In this document: one piece after another, positions 28,113 through 37,103 of the stretch
Position numbering within the stretch: the first letter of the stretch is position 1
Layout of the letters: every line of letters begins with the position of its first letter
DNA from: Agrobacterium vitis
GTDB lineage: Bacteria; Pseudomonadota; Alphaproteobacteria; Rhizobiales; Rhizobiaceae
Assembly (NCBI RefSeq): GCF_013337045.2
Contig: NZ_CP118259.1
Location: 2,480,001-2,544,000, forward strand
DNA: 64,000 nucleotides
Direction: 5' to 3'
Notes under the pieces: generated by a model
Databases searched by the model: none
The model's input: only the letters and a program-made list of their open reading frames with translations
What the model was told of the DNA's origin: nothing
Made by a program: the position numbers and the translations under genes

Positions 28113-28892
28113 CTAGATCAGGCTGGTATGCCCATCGGCGATCCGCAAGACAGCCAGATGTCCTGATGCATAGGCGCCGGTATCAATGCCGATCCTGTTC
28201 TTGCCGAAGGTGACCGTATCGGTCGGGGTGTGTCCATGCACGACCGTATAAGGCAGTTCCGGGCCACGACCGAGAAAGGGTTCGCGGATCCACATCAGGT
28301 CTTCATCGGCCTGGGTGTCCAGCGCAACGCCCGGCTTCAAGCCTGCATGCACGAACAGAAATTGCCCGACCTTGAGCATGACCGGCAGGGATTTCAGCCA
28401 GGCATAATGGCTTTCAGGGATGGCGCGGGCCAGCTCCGTGGAAAGCCCCTTGAAACTACCGGCCTGGTGCAAGGCGTGGTCGATGTCGATGCCATAGGAA
28501 TAAAGCGTGGCCGCCGCGCCAAAATCCAGCCAGCGCCGTCCCGCCGAGGGATCGTCGAGAAAATGACAAAACACATCGTCATGATTGCCGCAAAGCGATA
28601 TCCGCTCGAAACCTGGCGCCAGCGGCGCCATCAGGTGATCGATCACCCGGCGCGAGGACGGCCCGCGATCGACATAGTCACCCAGCATGACAATCAGCTT
28701 GGGACCATCGATACTGCCGGCATCGTGCAGGATACGGCATTCCGCCTCCAGCAACTCAGCATAGCAACCATGCACATCCCCCACCGCATAAATCGCGGAA
28801 AACGCCTTGGGATCGATATCCACACGACTACGCATGCCAGCCACACCGGTTTCCGATCCGACGTCGAGAAATTTACGCAACAACTTTATCAT
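28113..28892 (-). CDS. Serine/threonine-type metallophosphatase
   Basis: Calcineurin-like phosphoesterase of 259 residues with all metal-binding motifs: VGDVHGCYAE near residue 36, LGDYVDRGPSSR near 65, LCGNHDDV near 97, and HAGLKPG and GHTPT towards the end. This is the PrpA/ApaH-like group that removes phosphate from proteins or dinucleotides; the natural substrate is unknown. The start at 28892 is chosen since GGAA lies six to eight bases upstream. The gene is isolated. Confidence 0.9.
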   Translation of the reverse strand: MIKLLRKFLDVGSETGVAGMRSRVDIDPKAFSAIYAVGDVHGCYAELLEAECRILHDAGSIDGPKLIVMLGDYVDRGPSSRRVIDHLMAPLAPGFERISLCGNHDDVFCHFLDDPSAGRRWLDFGAAATLYSYGIDIDHALHQAGSFKGLSTELARAIPESHYAWLKSLPVMLKVGQFLFVHAGLKPGVALDTQADEDLMWIREPFLGRGPELPYTVVHGHTPTDTVTFGKNRIGIDTGAYASGHLAVLRIADGHTSLI

Positions 28893-29195
28893 AATGGTTC
28901 CAGCTTCCCGCAACCGTTTTACGCCTGTCGCAATCGCTTCTCAACCACGCGCAGGGCCAATCGTGATAATTACCAACCATTAAGGTTAACAGCGTTTCGA
29001 ATCGCACGCTTTTCAGCATCGCGGCGCGCGCAAATCGATGCTTTTCCGCGACATGAACAGAGCTTATCCCTAGGACTATGAGAGAAAAGTGGGGCCCGGC
29101 TTTCGTAAAAAGACCAGCGATTACAAAAAGATCGAAAGTTCCATCCGATCCAATATCAACTTTGATCGATTTTAGCCAATCAATAGGGAAGCATC
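28893..29195. other. Intergenic stretch with TTAA-rich word
   Basis: About 300 bases between two divergent genes. It contains ACCATTAAGGTTAAC (28977-28991), which has CtrA-like half-sites but the wrong spacing, so no CtrA box is claimed. No small gene was found. Confidence 0.45.
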
Positions 29196-29996
29196 ATGAC
29201 CAAGCCATTTTACTGGAATGAACTGAACACCTATGATTTCGCCAGCCTGTCACCTGACAGCACCATCGCTGTTTTGCCGATTGCCTCCACCGAACAGCAT
29301 GGGCCACATCTGCCCATTGCAACCGATGTGGCGATTGCCGACGGAATGTTGACAGAGCTAAAGCGCCAGCGCCCGGACGACCTGGACTTTCTGGTTCTCC
29401 CCACCCAGGAAATCGGCAAGGCCAATGAACATGTCTATGGCCCCGGCACGCTCTCGCTCAGTGCGGATCTGCTGATTGCGGCCTGGACCGCGATCGGCGC
29501 CAAGGTGGCGGAAGCGGGCCTGCGCAAGCTGGTCATCGTCAATTCCCATGGCGGCAATGTCGACATCATGAGCATTGTCGGGCGCGAATTGCGCGTCCGT
29601 CACAAGATGGCGGTGGTGTCCACCCAATGGAGCCGGTTCGGCAATCCCGAGGGCATGATTTCCGATCATGAAAACCGCTATGGCATTCATGGCGGCGAAG
29701 TGGAAACCTCGCTGATGCTGCATTTCCGCCCCGAACTGGTGCGGATGAACAAGGCCGAAAACTTCGTCTCCAAAGCGGAATGGATGAAGGAGCGCTCGGA
29801 TTTTCTACAGCCCTTGCCGCCCCATTCGTTGGCCTGGATTGCCCATGATCTCAATCCAGCCGGTGTGGTCGGCGATGCCTCGAAAGGCACGGCGCAAAAG
29901 GGTGAGGCTATCTGCCGTCACCAGGTATACGGCTTCATCCAGCTCTTGCGTGACGTCAGGGACTATCCGCTGTCAGCGCTTTATTCCCCGGAATAA
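29196..29996 (+). CDS. Creatininase-family amidohydrolase
   Basis: 266 residues of the creatininase/ArfB superfamily, binuclear-metal hydrolases of cyclic amides. Visible: STEQHGPHLPIATDVAIAD near residues 31-49 with its Glu and His ligands, ANEHVYGPGTLSL, LVIVNSHGGNVD near 111, and GIHGGEVETSLML near 163. Creatinine itself is only one of several possible substrates; a formamide or cyclic imide is as likely. The last 16 bases overlap the convergent LysR gene, and the enzyme may belong functionally to that LysR-controlled locus. Confidence 0.88.
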   Translation: MTKPFYWNELNTYDFASLSPDSTIAVLPIASTEQHGPHLPIATDVAIADGMLTELKRQRPDDLDFLVLPTQEIGKANEHVYGPGTLSLSADLLIAAWTAIGAKVAEAGLRKLVIVNSHGGNVDIMSIVGRELRVRHKMAVVSTQWSRFGNPEGMISDHENRYGIHGGEVETSLMLHFRPELVRMNKAENFVSKAEWMKERSDFLQPLPPHSLAWIAHDLNPAGVVGDASKGTAQKGEAICRHQVYGFIQLLRDVRDYPLSALYSPE

Positions 29997-30937
29997 CCAC
30001 GGTCCGGGGCAAGATACCCCCTGCCCTGCAATTCCTCCACCAGGGCCTGGATTTCCTGAACCAGATATTCAACGAACAGACTGGTCGCCGCATCCAGCGG
30101 CGCCCGCGCCCGGGCAAACAGTTTCATCGGCTGGTGACGGCAATGCGGTTCGGCCAGCGGGCGAAAGACCAGTTCGCCCTTGCGGCATTCGACAATCACA
30201 TCCAGCGGGTTGAGTAGGGTCAGCGCCGTGCCGCATTTAACCAATTGCTTCAACAGTTCGGAGGCATTGGTTTCCAAGAGGGGCTCGACCGGCAGCGGCA
30301 GGTTGGCAAGCGCCAGGTTGATGACATTGCGCAGGCTGGTGCCAGGCTCAGCCAGCACCAGTTTTTCCTGCACCACATCGACCAGATCGACCGGACCTTT
30401 TTCCCGCGCCAGCGGATGACCGGGCGGTAAAACCGCGCCGACAGGGATATCAAAATTGGCGATGGTCCGAATGCCTGGCGTTGCCGGGATGTTGAAGCCC
30501 AGCCCGATATCCACTTCACCTGTCAGTACCGGATTGAGGGTGGTGGAGCCGCTGTCATTGCGCAAATGCACCTTGATGCGCGGATGCGCGTCCAGAAACC
30601 GGGCAATGATTTCCGGCAGGGGACCGGCGGCCAACCCCACCGTGGCGACCAGCGATACCTTTCCCACCTGCGGCACTTTCAGGCTGCGGATACGGGCTTC
30701 CAGACGTTCATAGCCCTTCAGAACTTCGCGGATATGCTCCACACACAGCTCCCCCGCCGCCGTCAGCCGCAAGCCCCGCGGCAGACGCTCGAACAGGGGA
30801 ACGCCCAGCTCGTCTTCCAGTGCCAGAATCTGCCGGTTGACAGCGGAAGATGCAACGTTAAGTCTAGCGGCGGCTTTACGAATTGAACCGCAACGGGCAA
30901 TCTCGTCTATATAAAGCAGCTTACGGGAGTGAAGCAT
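29981..30937 (-). CDS. LysR-family transcriptional regulator
   Basis: 318 residues. An N-terminal winged helix-turn-helix (YIDEIARCGSIRKAAARLNVASSAVNRQILALEDELG, first 50 residues) is followed by the two-lobed effector-binding domain (VSLVATVGLAAGPLPEIIARF, DIGLGFNIP, TALTLLNPLDVIVE). It is divergent from the binding-protein gene at 31177 and so very likely controls that operon. The start at 30937 fits the usual distance to the helix-turn-helix; a frame up to 30997 is longer than needed. A 7-base inverted repeat and a three-copy direct repeat in the gap are candidate operator elements. Confidence 0.92.
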   Translation of the reverse strand: MLHSRKLLYIDEIARCGSIRKAAARLNVASSAVNRQILALEDELGVPLFERLPRGLRLTAAGELCVEHIREVLKGYERLEARIRSLKVPQVGKVSLVATVGLAAGPLPEIIARFLDAHPRIKVHLRNDSGSTTLNPVLTGEVDIGLGFNIPATPGIRTIANFDIPVGAVLPPGHPLAREKGPVDLVDVVQEKLVLAEPGTSLRNVINLALANLPLPVEPLLETNASELLKQLVKCGTALTLLNPLDVIVECRKGELVFRPLAEPHCRHQPMKLFARARAPLDAATSLFVEYLVQEIQALVEELQGRGYLAPDRGYSGE

Positions 30938-30998
30938 GGCGTAACACACCAGTCCATTTTTTAGGCAGATTGAACGATTCACATACAGAGCGAGCAAG

Positions 30999-31017
30999 CG
31001 ATGCCATTAAGGCATCG
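30999..31017. promoter_or_regulatory. Candidate LysR operator (inverted repeat)
   Basis: CGATGCC-ATTAA-GGCATCG: perfect seven-base arms around an AT core, 62 bases before the LysR start and 160 bases before the binding-protein start. The size and place fit a LysR recognition site. Confidence 0.45.
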
Positions 31018-31082
31018 AAGCGGACGAAATTTGATGCTTTTCAAGCCGCAAGGCAACCGCTCAAATGCATAAAACGCGGCGG

Positions 31083-31125
31083 GCCATTTCAGTGGAGCCA
31101 TTTTGAGCGGAGCCATTTCAGCGGC
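31083..31125 (+). repeat. Three direct repeats before the binding-protein gene
   Basis: Three near-identical units of 14-15 bases beginning GCCATTT (31083-31096, 31097-31111, 31112-31125) lie 50-95 bases before the gene. They may be operator half-sites or simple duplication. Confidence 0.6.
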
Positions 31126-31176
31126 ATGGGACATCGGGCGGCAGCACGCGATCCGAGGGATCAGGGGAAAACACAC

Positions 31177-32196
31177 ATGACGAAAACCATACTGCACAAG
31201 ACAATTGTCAACACTTTGGCCGCAACCGCACTGGCCCTTGGCCTTGGCAGCCCAGCCATGGCGCTGGACGAGGTCAGCTACGGCACCAACTGGCTGGCCC
31301 AGGCCGAGCATGGTGGATTTTACCAGGCCGTGGCCGATGGCACCTATGAAAAATACGGTTTGAAGGTGAAGATCGTCCAGGGTGGCCCGAATGCGGCCAA
31401 CCAGGCATTGCTGATCGCCGGCAAGGTCGATTTCTACATGGGCAGCCCGCTTCAACAATTGGATGCCGTCAAGCAGGGCATTCCGTTGATCGACGTCGCG
31501 GCCATGTTCCAGAAGGACCCGCAGGTGCTGATTGCCCATCCTGACCAGGGGATCGAGAAATTTGGCGATCTCGCCAAGCTCGACACGATCTTCATGGGCA
31601 AGGAAGGCTACACCACCTATTTCGAGTGGATGAAGAAGAACTATCCGGGCTTCAAGGACGAGCAATACAAGCCCTATACGTTCAACCCGGCACCTTTCCT
31701 CGCCAACAAGAAATCCGCCCAGCAAGGCTATATCACGTCTGAGCCTTACGAGATCGAAAAGCAGGGCGGCTTCAAGCCGAAACTGTTCCTGCTGGCCGAC
31801 AATGGCTACACGCCCTATGCGACGATGATTACCACCACCCAGACCATGGTCGATAAGAAGCCTGATGTGGTGCAGCGCTTTATCGATGCCTCCTCCGAGG
31901 GCTGGTACAAATATCTCTACGGTGACAACAAAGCGGCCAATGAACTGATCAAAAAGGATAATCCTGAGATCACCGATAGCCAGATCGCCTTTTCCATCGA
32001 GAAAATGAAGGAATATGGCATCGTCGATTCCGGCCCGACCCTGGAAAAGGGCATCGGCTGCATGACCGATGAGCATTACAAGAAATTCTTCGATACCATG
32101 GTTCAGATCGGCGTTGTCGATGCCAAGCTGGATTACAACAAGGCCTACACAACCAAGTTCGTCTGCAAGGGCGTTGGCCTTAACCTGAAAAAGTAA
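31177..32196 (+). CDS. ABC transporter substrate-binding protein, NMT1/ThiY-like
   Basis: 339 residues with a signal peptide (MTKTILHKTIVNTLAATALALGLG.. cleavage near AMA, residue 28). The mature protein follows the NMT1/THI5-like pattern: YGTNWLAQAEHGGFYQAVADG, KIVQGGPNAANQALLIAGKVDFYMG, YITSEPYEIEK. Family members bind pyrimidines, thiamine precursors, taurine or nitrate-type compounds; the ligand here is unknown. It is the first gene of a five-gene operon. The start at 31177 follows AGGGGAAA and fits the signal peptide; the long open frame before it is not coding. Confidence 0.9.
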   Translation: MTKTILHKTIVNTLAATALALGLGSPAMALDEVSYGTNWLAQAEHGGFYQAVADGTYEKYGLKVKIVQGGPNAANQALLIAGKVDFYMGSPLQQLDAVKQGIPLIDVAAMFQKDPQVLIAHPDQGIEKFGDLAKLDTIFMGKEGYTTYFEWMKKNYPGFKDEQYKPYTFNPAPFLANKKSAQQGYITSEPYEIEKQGGFKPKLFLLADNGYTPYATMITTTQTMVDKKPDVVQRFIDASSEGWYKYLYGDNKAANELIKKDNPEITDSQIAFSIEKMKEYGIVDSGPTLEKGIGCMTDEHYKKFFDTMVQIGVVDAKLDYNKAYTTKFVCKGVGLNLKK

Positions 32197-32427
32197 AGCT
32201 GAAGAAGCAAAGACAGGGCGGCGCACCGGATAGAGGCGCCGCCACAGCGTGTGGATAAGGAGGACAGATCCTTCGTCCTTATCCGTGTTTGTCAGGCTCA
32301 AATCGAGCCAGACAGACACTCTGTTCTCTTGTTTGCGTTTGTCTTTTCGGGAAACCGGGTCCACTTTTCCCCAAGAGAAGCTCTTTTCCCTGAGACAAAA
32401 TATAGGCCCTTAACGACAGGCCCCGGA

Positions 32428-33285
32428 ATGACCCCGACTGAACCACTGCAAAAGCCTCGCACTGAAAACCGCCAGCGCGCCCTTGTCATGCTAACAGGCG
32501 TGTCCAAAGTGTTTTCCAGCGGCACGGTGGCGCTGTCCAACATGTCACTCACCGTCGAGGCGGGTGAATTCGTCAGCCTGCTGGGCCCTTCCGGCTGCGG
32601 CAAATCGACGGCGCTCCGGATTATTGCCGGTCTCGGCGGCATCTCCAGCGGCACGGTCGACTGGCCCAGTTCCCGCATCAATGCCAAGGGCCTGCCGGAA
32701 GGTGATATCAGCTTCGTCTTCCAGGAGCCGACCCTGCTGCCCTGGCAGACGGTGTTCGGCAATGTCTATCTGCCACTGCGTCTGCAAGGGATTTCCAAGG
32801 CAACTGCAACCTCGACCGTTCTCGAAACCCTTGACACGGTGGGACTGAAGGATTTCGCGGATGCCTATCCGCGCCAGCTTTCCGGTGGCATGAAAATGCG
32901 AGTGTCGATTGCCCGCGCCCTGGTGACCAAGCCGAAACTGCTGCTGATGGACGAGCCGTTTGCCGCCCTTGATGAGATCACCCGGCAAAAGCTGAATGAC
33001 GACGTGCTGCGACTGTGGCGCGAGACCGGTATTACCGTGATCTTCGTTACCCATTCGGTGTTCGAGGCCGCTTATCTTTCCAATCGCATCGTGGTGATGA
33101 AGGCACGGCCCGGCCGGGTGCATGCCGATTTCGCTATTTCCACCAGCCTGGAACGCGACGCCCATTACCGAACCTCGGAAGAATACCGGCAGGTCTGCGA
33201 AAAGGCCTCGAATGTCCTGTTGGAAGCCATCGGCTTTCCTCTTGACGGCGGCCCATCCAAGGCGGGATTGGAGCATCACGGATGA
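32428..33285 (+). CDS. ABC transporter ATPase, NitT/TauT family
   Basis: 285 residues. Walker [10 protein letters not shown] at 53-61, Q-loop FVFQEPTLLPWQT near 106, signature LSGGMKMRVSIARAL near 152, Walker B LLLMDEPFAALDE near 172, and H-loop VTHSVFEAAYLS near 204. The C-terminal tail of about 60 residues is typical of the nitrate/sulfonate/pyrimidine subgroup. It energises uptake through the permease that follows, whose start overlaps the stop by four bases. The start at 32428 is chosen by family length; the 230-base gap before it has no gene and may hold RNA structure. Confidence 0.93.
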   Translation: MTPTEPLQKPRTENRQRALVMLTGVSKVFSSGTVALSNMSLTVEAGEFVSLLGPSGCGKSTALRIIAGLGGISSGTVDWPSSRINAKGLPEGDISFVFQEPTLLPWQTVFGNVYLPLRLQGISKATATSTVLETLDTVGLKDFADAYPRQLSGGMKMRVSIARALVTKPKLLLMDEPFAALDEITRQKLNDDVLRLWRETGITVIFVTHSVFEAAYLSNRIVVMKARPGRVHADFAISTSLERDAHYRTSEEYRQVCEKASNVLLEAIGFPLDGGPSKAGLEHHG

Positions 33286-34139
33286 CCCCGGAGATTGAAA
33301 CACCAGCCGAAGCTGAAAGCCTGGCCATGCCAAAACAAGGCGTGTTTGCCCGCCATGGAGAAACCACTCTTCGGGTACTGATTCCGCTTGCCGTCGTGGC
33401 CATACTGATCCTGATCTGGCATGTCAGCGTCATTCTGTCCGAAGTACCCCAATATATCCTGCCCGGACCCTTGGTGGTCGCCAAGGCGCTCTATACAGAT
33501 TGGGGCATTCTGGGACCGGCGCTCTGGGTGACGACGAAGATCACTCTGATGGCACTGGCTCTGGCACTGGTCGGTGGTGTCGGCATTGCGGTGTTTCTCG
33601 TCCAGTCGAAATGGATTGAAACGGCTTTCTACCCAATTGCGGTCATCCTTCAGGTCACGCCTGTCGTCGCCATCTCGCCGCTGATCCTGATCTATGCACC
33701 GTCAACCCAGGTGGCGCTGTTGATCTGCGCCTTTCTGGTCGCCTTTTTCCCGATCCTCTCCAACATGGTGCAGGGGTTGAAAAGCGTTGATCATAATCTC
33801 CTCAACCTGTTCGATCTCTACGGCGCCTCGCGGCTGCAAACCCTGCTTTATCTGAAGCTGCCAGCCTCGCTGCCCTATTTCATGACCGGTCTGAAGATCG
33901 GTGGCGGATTGGCGTTGATTGCCGCCGTGGTGGCGGAGTTTGCGGCGGGTTCGGCGGGCGCCGGTTCCGGGCTTGCCTTCCGGTTGTTGGAATCGCAATT
34001 CCGGCTGAACATTCCCCGGCTGTTTGCCGCCCTGTTCCTGCTATCGTGCCTCGGCGTGGTGATCTTCGCGATCACCTCCTTCATCTCATGGCTGGCGCTG
34101 CATCGCTGGCATGAAAGCAGCATCAAGCGAGAAAACTGA
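33282..34139 (+). CDS. ABC transporter permease, NitT/TauT family
   Basis: 285 residues with six predicted membrane helices. The BPD_transp_1 coupling loop is visible as LNLFDLYGASRLQTLLYLKLPASLPYFMTGLKIGGGLALI. The first helix follows a cytoplasmic N-terminal tail. It forms the channel for the uptake system of the operon. It overlaps the ATPase by ATGA and the next gene by a single base, so translation is tightly coupled. Confidence 0.92.
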   Translation: MTPEIETPAEAESLAMPKQGVFARHGETTLRVLIPLAVVAILILIWHVSVILSEVPQYILPGPLVVAKALYTDWGILGPALWVTTKITLMALALALVGGVGIAVFLVQSKWIETAFYPIAVILQVTPVVAISPLILIYAPSTQVALLICAFLVAFFPILSNMVQGLKSVDHNLLNLFDLYGASRLQTLLYLKLPASLPYFMTGLKIGGGLALIAAVVAEFAAGSAGAGSGLAFRLLESQFRLNIPRLFAALFLLSCLGVVIFAITSFISWLALHRWHESSIKREN

Positions 34140-35470
34140 TGACCAGATTGTTTGCCGATCTTCCCAAAGCCGGGCGGTTTGCCCTGACGCGCGCCACCTT
34201 ACCCGTCGAAGCGGTGGATGACGTTCCCGCTGGACCGGTGCGCGAGGGGCTGGTCAGCGCCGATCTGATTATTAACGATGGCAAGGTTGAAGCCATTGTT
34301 AAGGTCGGCACCGCATCTCAGTACAAGACCGGGGCAGACCTGCCGATCATTGATTTGCGCGATGCCATGGTCTGGCCGACCTTTACCGACATGCATACCC
34401 ATCTCGACAAGGGCCATATCTGGCCGCGAAAGCCCAATCCAACAGGCGATTTCATCGGCGCGCTCGATGCCGTAAAGCAGGACCGCGAGGCAAATTGGTC
34501 GGCAGACGATGTGCGGGCGCGGATGGAATTTTCGCTGCGCTGCGCCTATGCCCACGGCACCAGCCTGATCCGTACCCATCTTGACAGCAGCGCCCCCCAG
34601 CACCGGATTTCCTTCGAGGTGTTTTCGCAGATACGCAAGGAGTGGGCGGGCCGGATCGACCTTCAGGCCGTCGCCCTTTTCCCTTTTGAGGACATGACCG
34701 ACACGGCCTTCTTCAATGATCTGCTGGAGGTGCTTGTCGCACACAAGGGCATTCTCGGCGGCGTCACGCAAGTATTGCCGGATCTGGACCACCGGCTGGA
34801 CCGGCTGTTTCGCGCCGCGAGTGATCACGGCCTCGACATCGACCTGCATGTCGATGAGACGCAGGATGCTTCCGTGCTGACCTTGAAATCGATTGCCGAA
34901 GCCAAGCTGCGCAATGGTTTTCAAGGTTCGGTGGTGGTTGGCCATTGCTGTTCACTGACCCAGCAGAGTGACGATATCGCCAAGGCCACCATCGACAAGG
35001 TGGCGGAAGCCGGGCTTGCCGTCGTGTCGCTGCCGATGTGCAACATGTATTTGCAGGACCGGCATGCTGGTCGCACACCCCGCCAACGCGGCGTCACCCT
35101 GTTTCATGAACTGGCGGCGGCAGGTGTTCAGACGGCAGTTTCCTCCGACAATACCCGCGATCCGTTCTACGCCTATGGCGATCTCGATTGTGTGGAAGTG
35201 CTGCGCGAAGCGGTCAGGATCATCCATCTCGATCACCCGCTGGACAGCACCGCCCGGATCGTCACCCGCAGCCCCGCCGATATTCTTGGACGCCCCGACC
35301 ATGGCCGCATCAAGGTCGGCGCCAAGGCGGATCTGGTGATGTTTTCGGCGAGAAACTGGAGCGAGCTTTTATCGCGTCCGCAGGCTGACCGCATCGTGCT
35401 GCGTTCCGGCAAGGCTATCGACGCGCAGCTTCCTGACTACCGCGACCTTGACCATGTGATGGAAGATTGA
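34139..35470 (+). CDS. Amidohydrolase, cytosine-deaminase-like
   Basis: 443 residues of the metal-dependent amidohydrolase superfamily. Metal ligands are visible as FTDMHTHLDKGHIWPR near residue 80 and DLHVDETQDASV near 237, with VVGHCCSL near 266 and SSDNTRDPFYAYGD near 337, a pattern of CodA-type deaminases. It most likely deaminates or hydrolyses the imported heterocyclic compound; cytosine itself is not proven. It is located between the permease and a FAD oxidase, so a catabolic pathway for a nitrogen heterocycle is the best guess. Confidence 0.9.
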   Translation: MTRLFADLPKAGRFALTRATLPVEAVDDVPAGPVREGLVSADLIINDGKVEAIVKVGTASQYKTGADLPIIDLRDAMVWPTFTDMHTHLDKGHIWPRKPNPTGDFIGALDAVKQDREANWSADDVRARMEFSLRCAYAHGTSLIRTHLDSSAPQHRISFEVFSQIRKEWAGRIDLQAVALFPFEDMTDTAFFNDLLEVLVAHKGILGGVTQVLPDLDHRLDRLFRAASDHGLDIDLHVDETQDASVLTLKSIAEAKLRNGFQGSVVVGHCCSLTQQSDDIAKATIDKVAEAGLAVVSLPMCNMYLQDRHAGRTPRQRGVTLFHELAAAGVQTAVSSDNTRDPFYAYGDLDCVEVLREAVRIIHLDHPLDSTARIVTRSPADILGRPDHGRIKVGAKADLVMFSARNWSELLSRPQADRIVLRSGKAIDAQLPDYRDLDHVMED

Positions 35471-35473
35471 ACC

Positions 35474-36880
35474 ATGCCCGATTACGCAAAAATCAAAGCT
35501 GAACTGGCCGGGATCGCCGTCGAGGACAATCCGGCGCTGGTCAAGCAGAAGTCCAGGGATTTCTACTGGTACTCGCCAATCCTGAAGGCCGAGCTGGACC
35601 ACGTCACGGCGGACCTCGTGGTTTCCCCGGTCAGCGAAGAAGAGGTGATCCGCACGCTGAAAGTCGCCTATGCCCATGGCGTGCCGGTGACGCCACGCGG
35701 CGCGGGTACTGGCAATTATGGTCAGGCCATGCCGCTGTCCGGCGGCATCGTGCTGAACCTGATCAACATGAACAAGGTGAAAGAGATTCACCCAGGCCGA
35801 GTGATCTGCGAGCCGGGCATCGTTATCGCCGAACTGGATCGCCAGACACGCGCCCATTCCGGCCAGGAATTGCGCTTCCACCCCTCAACCGCCCAGACTG
35901 CTTCCATCGGCGGCTTCGTCGCCGGAGGTTCGGGCGGGGTCGGATCGATCACCTGGGGTGGCCTGCGCGATCTCGGTAATATCCTGTCGCTGCGGGTGGT
36001 CACCATGGAGGCGGAACCGCGGGTACTGGAACTCTCCGCCTGGGACCTGCAAAAGGTCAGCCACGCCTATGGCACCAATGGCATCATCACCGAAGTGGAA
36101 ATGCCGCTGGCCCCTGCCTATGACTGGGTAGATGTCATCGTCGGCTATGACGACTACATGGACGCGGTGCGCTTTGCCGATGCGCTCAGCCACCGCAACG
36201 GTATTCTGTTGAAGGAAGTGGCGCCCATCGCGGCTCCCGTGCCTTATGAGTATTTCACCCGTCACAAGCCCTGGCTGAAGGATGGCCAGTCCGTGGTGGT
36301 GCTGATGGTCGCGCCACATTCCATGGGGCCGTTTCTTGCCTATGCCGAGAAAATGAAGGCCGATCTGCGATTCCGTTCCGACACTGTCGAAAGCATGAAG
36401 GGTATTCCCCATGCCTATGAACTGGCCTGGAACCATACGACGCTGCGGGCGCTGAAGGTCGATCCTTCGATCACCTATCTGCAAGTGCAATATCCAGGGC
36501 CGGATCATGTCGAAAAGGTCGGGAAGATGACCGAAATTTTTGGTGATGAGGTGATCGGCCACCTGGAATTCATGCGCTTTGATGGCGCCATCCAATGCTC
36601 CGGCCTGCCGCTGGTGCGATATACCACCAAGGAACGGCTGGAAGAGATCATCCGCATCCACGAGGACAACGGCTGCCCGATCTTCAACCCGCATCGCTAC
36701 ACGCTGGAAGAAGGCGGCATGAAGCAGACCGATACGGTGCAGCTGGCCTTCAAACAGGAAACCGACCCCAAGGGCCTGCTCAATCCCGGCAAGATGATCG
36801 CCTGGGAAAATCCCGATTTCGACTTTTCCGCCGGGCGCAACTATCTGTTTCCCGGATTACAATCGATGGGAGACGATTGA
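35474..36880 (+). CDS. FAD-linked oxidase, VAO/PCMH family
   Basis: 468 residues. The FAD-binding PCMH domain occupies about residues 45-220: DLVVSPVSEEEVIRTLKVAYAHGVPVTPRGAGTG, GGIVLNLINMNKV, and HPSTAQTASIGGFVAGGSGGVGSITWGG. The C-terminal half has the FAD-linked oxidase cap. The group oxidises hydroxy acids, aldehydes or phenols. It starts three bases after the amidohydrolase stop, so it is the last gene of the operon and probably acts on the deaminated product. Substrate unknown. Confidence 0.9.
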   Translation: MPDYAKIKAELAGIAVEDNPALVKQKSRDFYWYSPILKAELDHVTADLVVSPVSEEEVIRTLKVAYAHGVPVTPRGAGTGNYGQAMPLSGGIVLNLINMNKVKEIHPGRVICEPGIVIAELDRQTRAHSGQELRFHPSTAQTASIGGFVAGGSGGVGSITWGGLRDLGNILSLRVVTMEAEPRVLELSAWDLQKVSHAYGTNGIITEVEMPLAPAYDWVDVIVGYDDYMDAVRFADALSHRNGILLKEVAPIAAPVPYEYFTRHKPWLKDGQSVVVLMVAPHSMGPFLAYAEKMKADLRFRSDTVESMKGIPHAYELAWNHTTLRALKVDPSITYLQVQYPGPDHVEKVGKMTEIFGDEVIGHLEFMRFDGAIQCSGLPLVRYTTKERLEEIIRIHEDNGCPIFNPHRYTLEEGGMKQTDTVQLAFKQETDPKGLLNPGKMIAWENPDFDFSAGRNYLFPGLQSMGDD

Positions 36881-37103
36881 AATCCTTGCACTTTCAACCG
36901 GAGATGATTTAGAACGCAAAGGCTTGACGGCATGAGGCCGTCTTCACAGTCCGAAGGTACTCCTGGCGGGGCTTGTCCCTGATCATGCATGAACATGACC
37001 TTTCCTCCAGCCAGCAGGCGGAAGAAGGCATCGGGACAAACGACGCGGATGTTTTTGACAGAACCCTCCGGGGAACCGGCGGGTGCAAACCAGGGACTTT
37101 TGC

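Noticed and set aside
28973..28995. CtrA box before the metallophosphatase or creatininase gene
   Set aside because: The two TTAA words have a two-base gap rather than seven, and the reverse-strand reading has only one good half-site.
36935..36955. Small hairpin GACGGC-ATGA-G-GCCGTC after the FAD oxidase gene
   Set aside because: No T run follows, so it is too weak to call a terminator.
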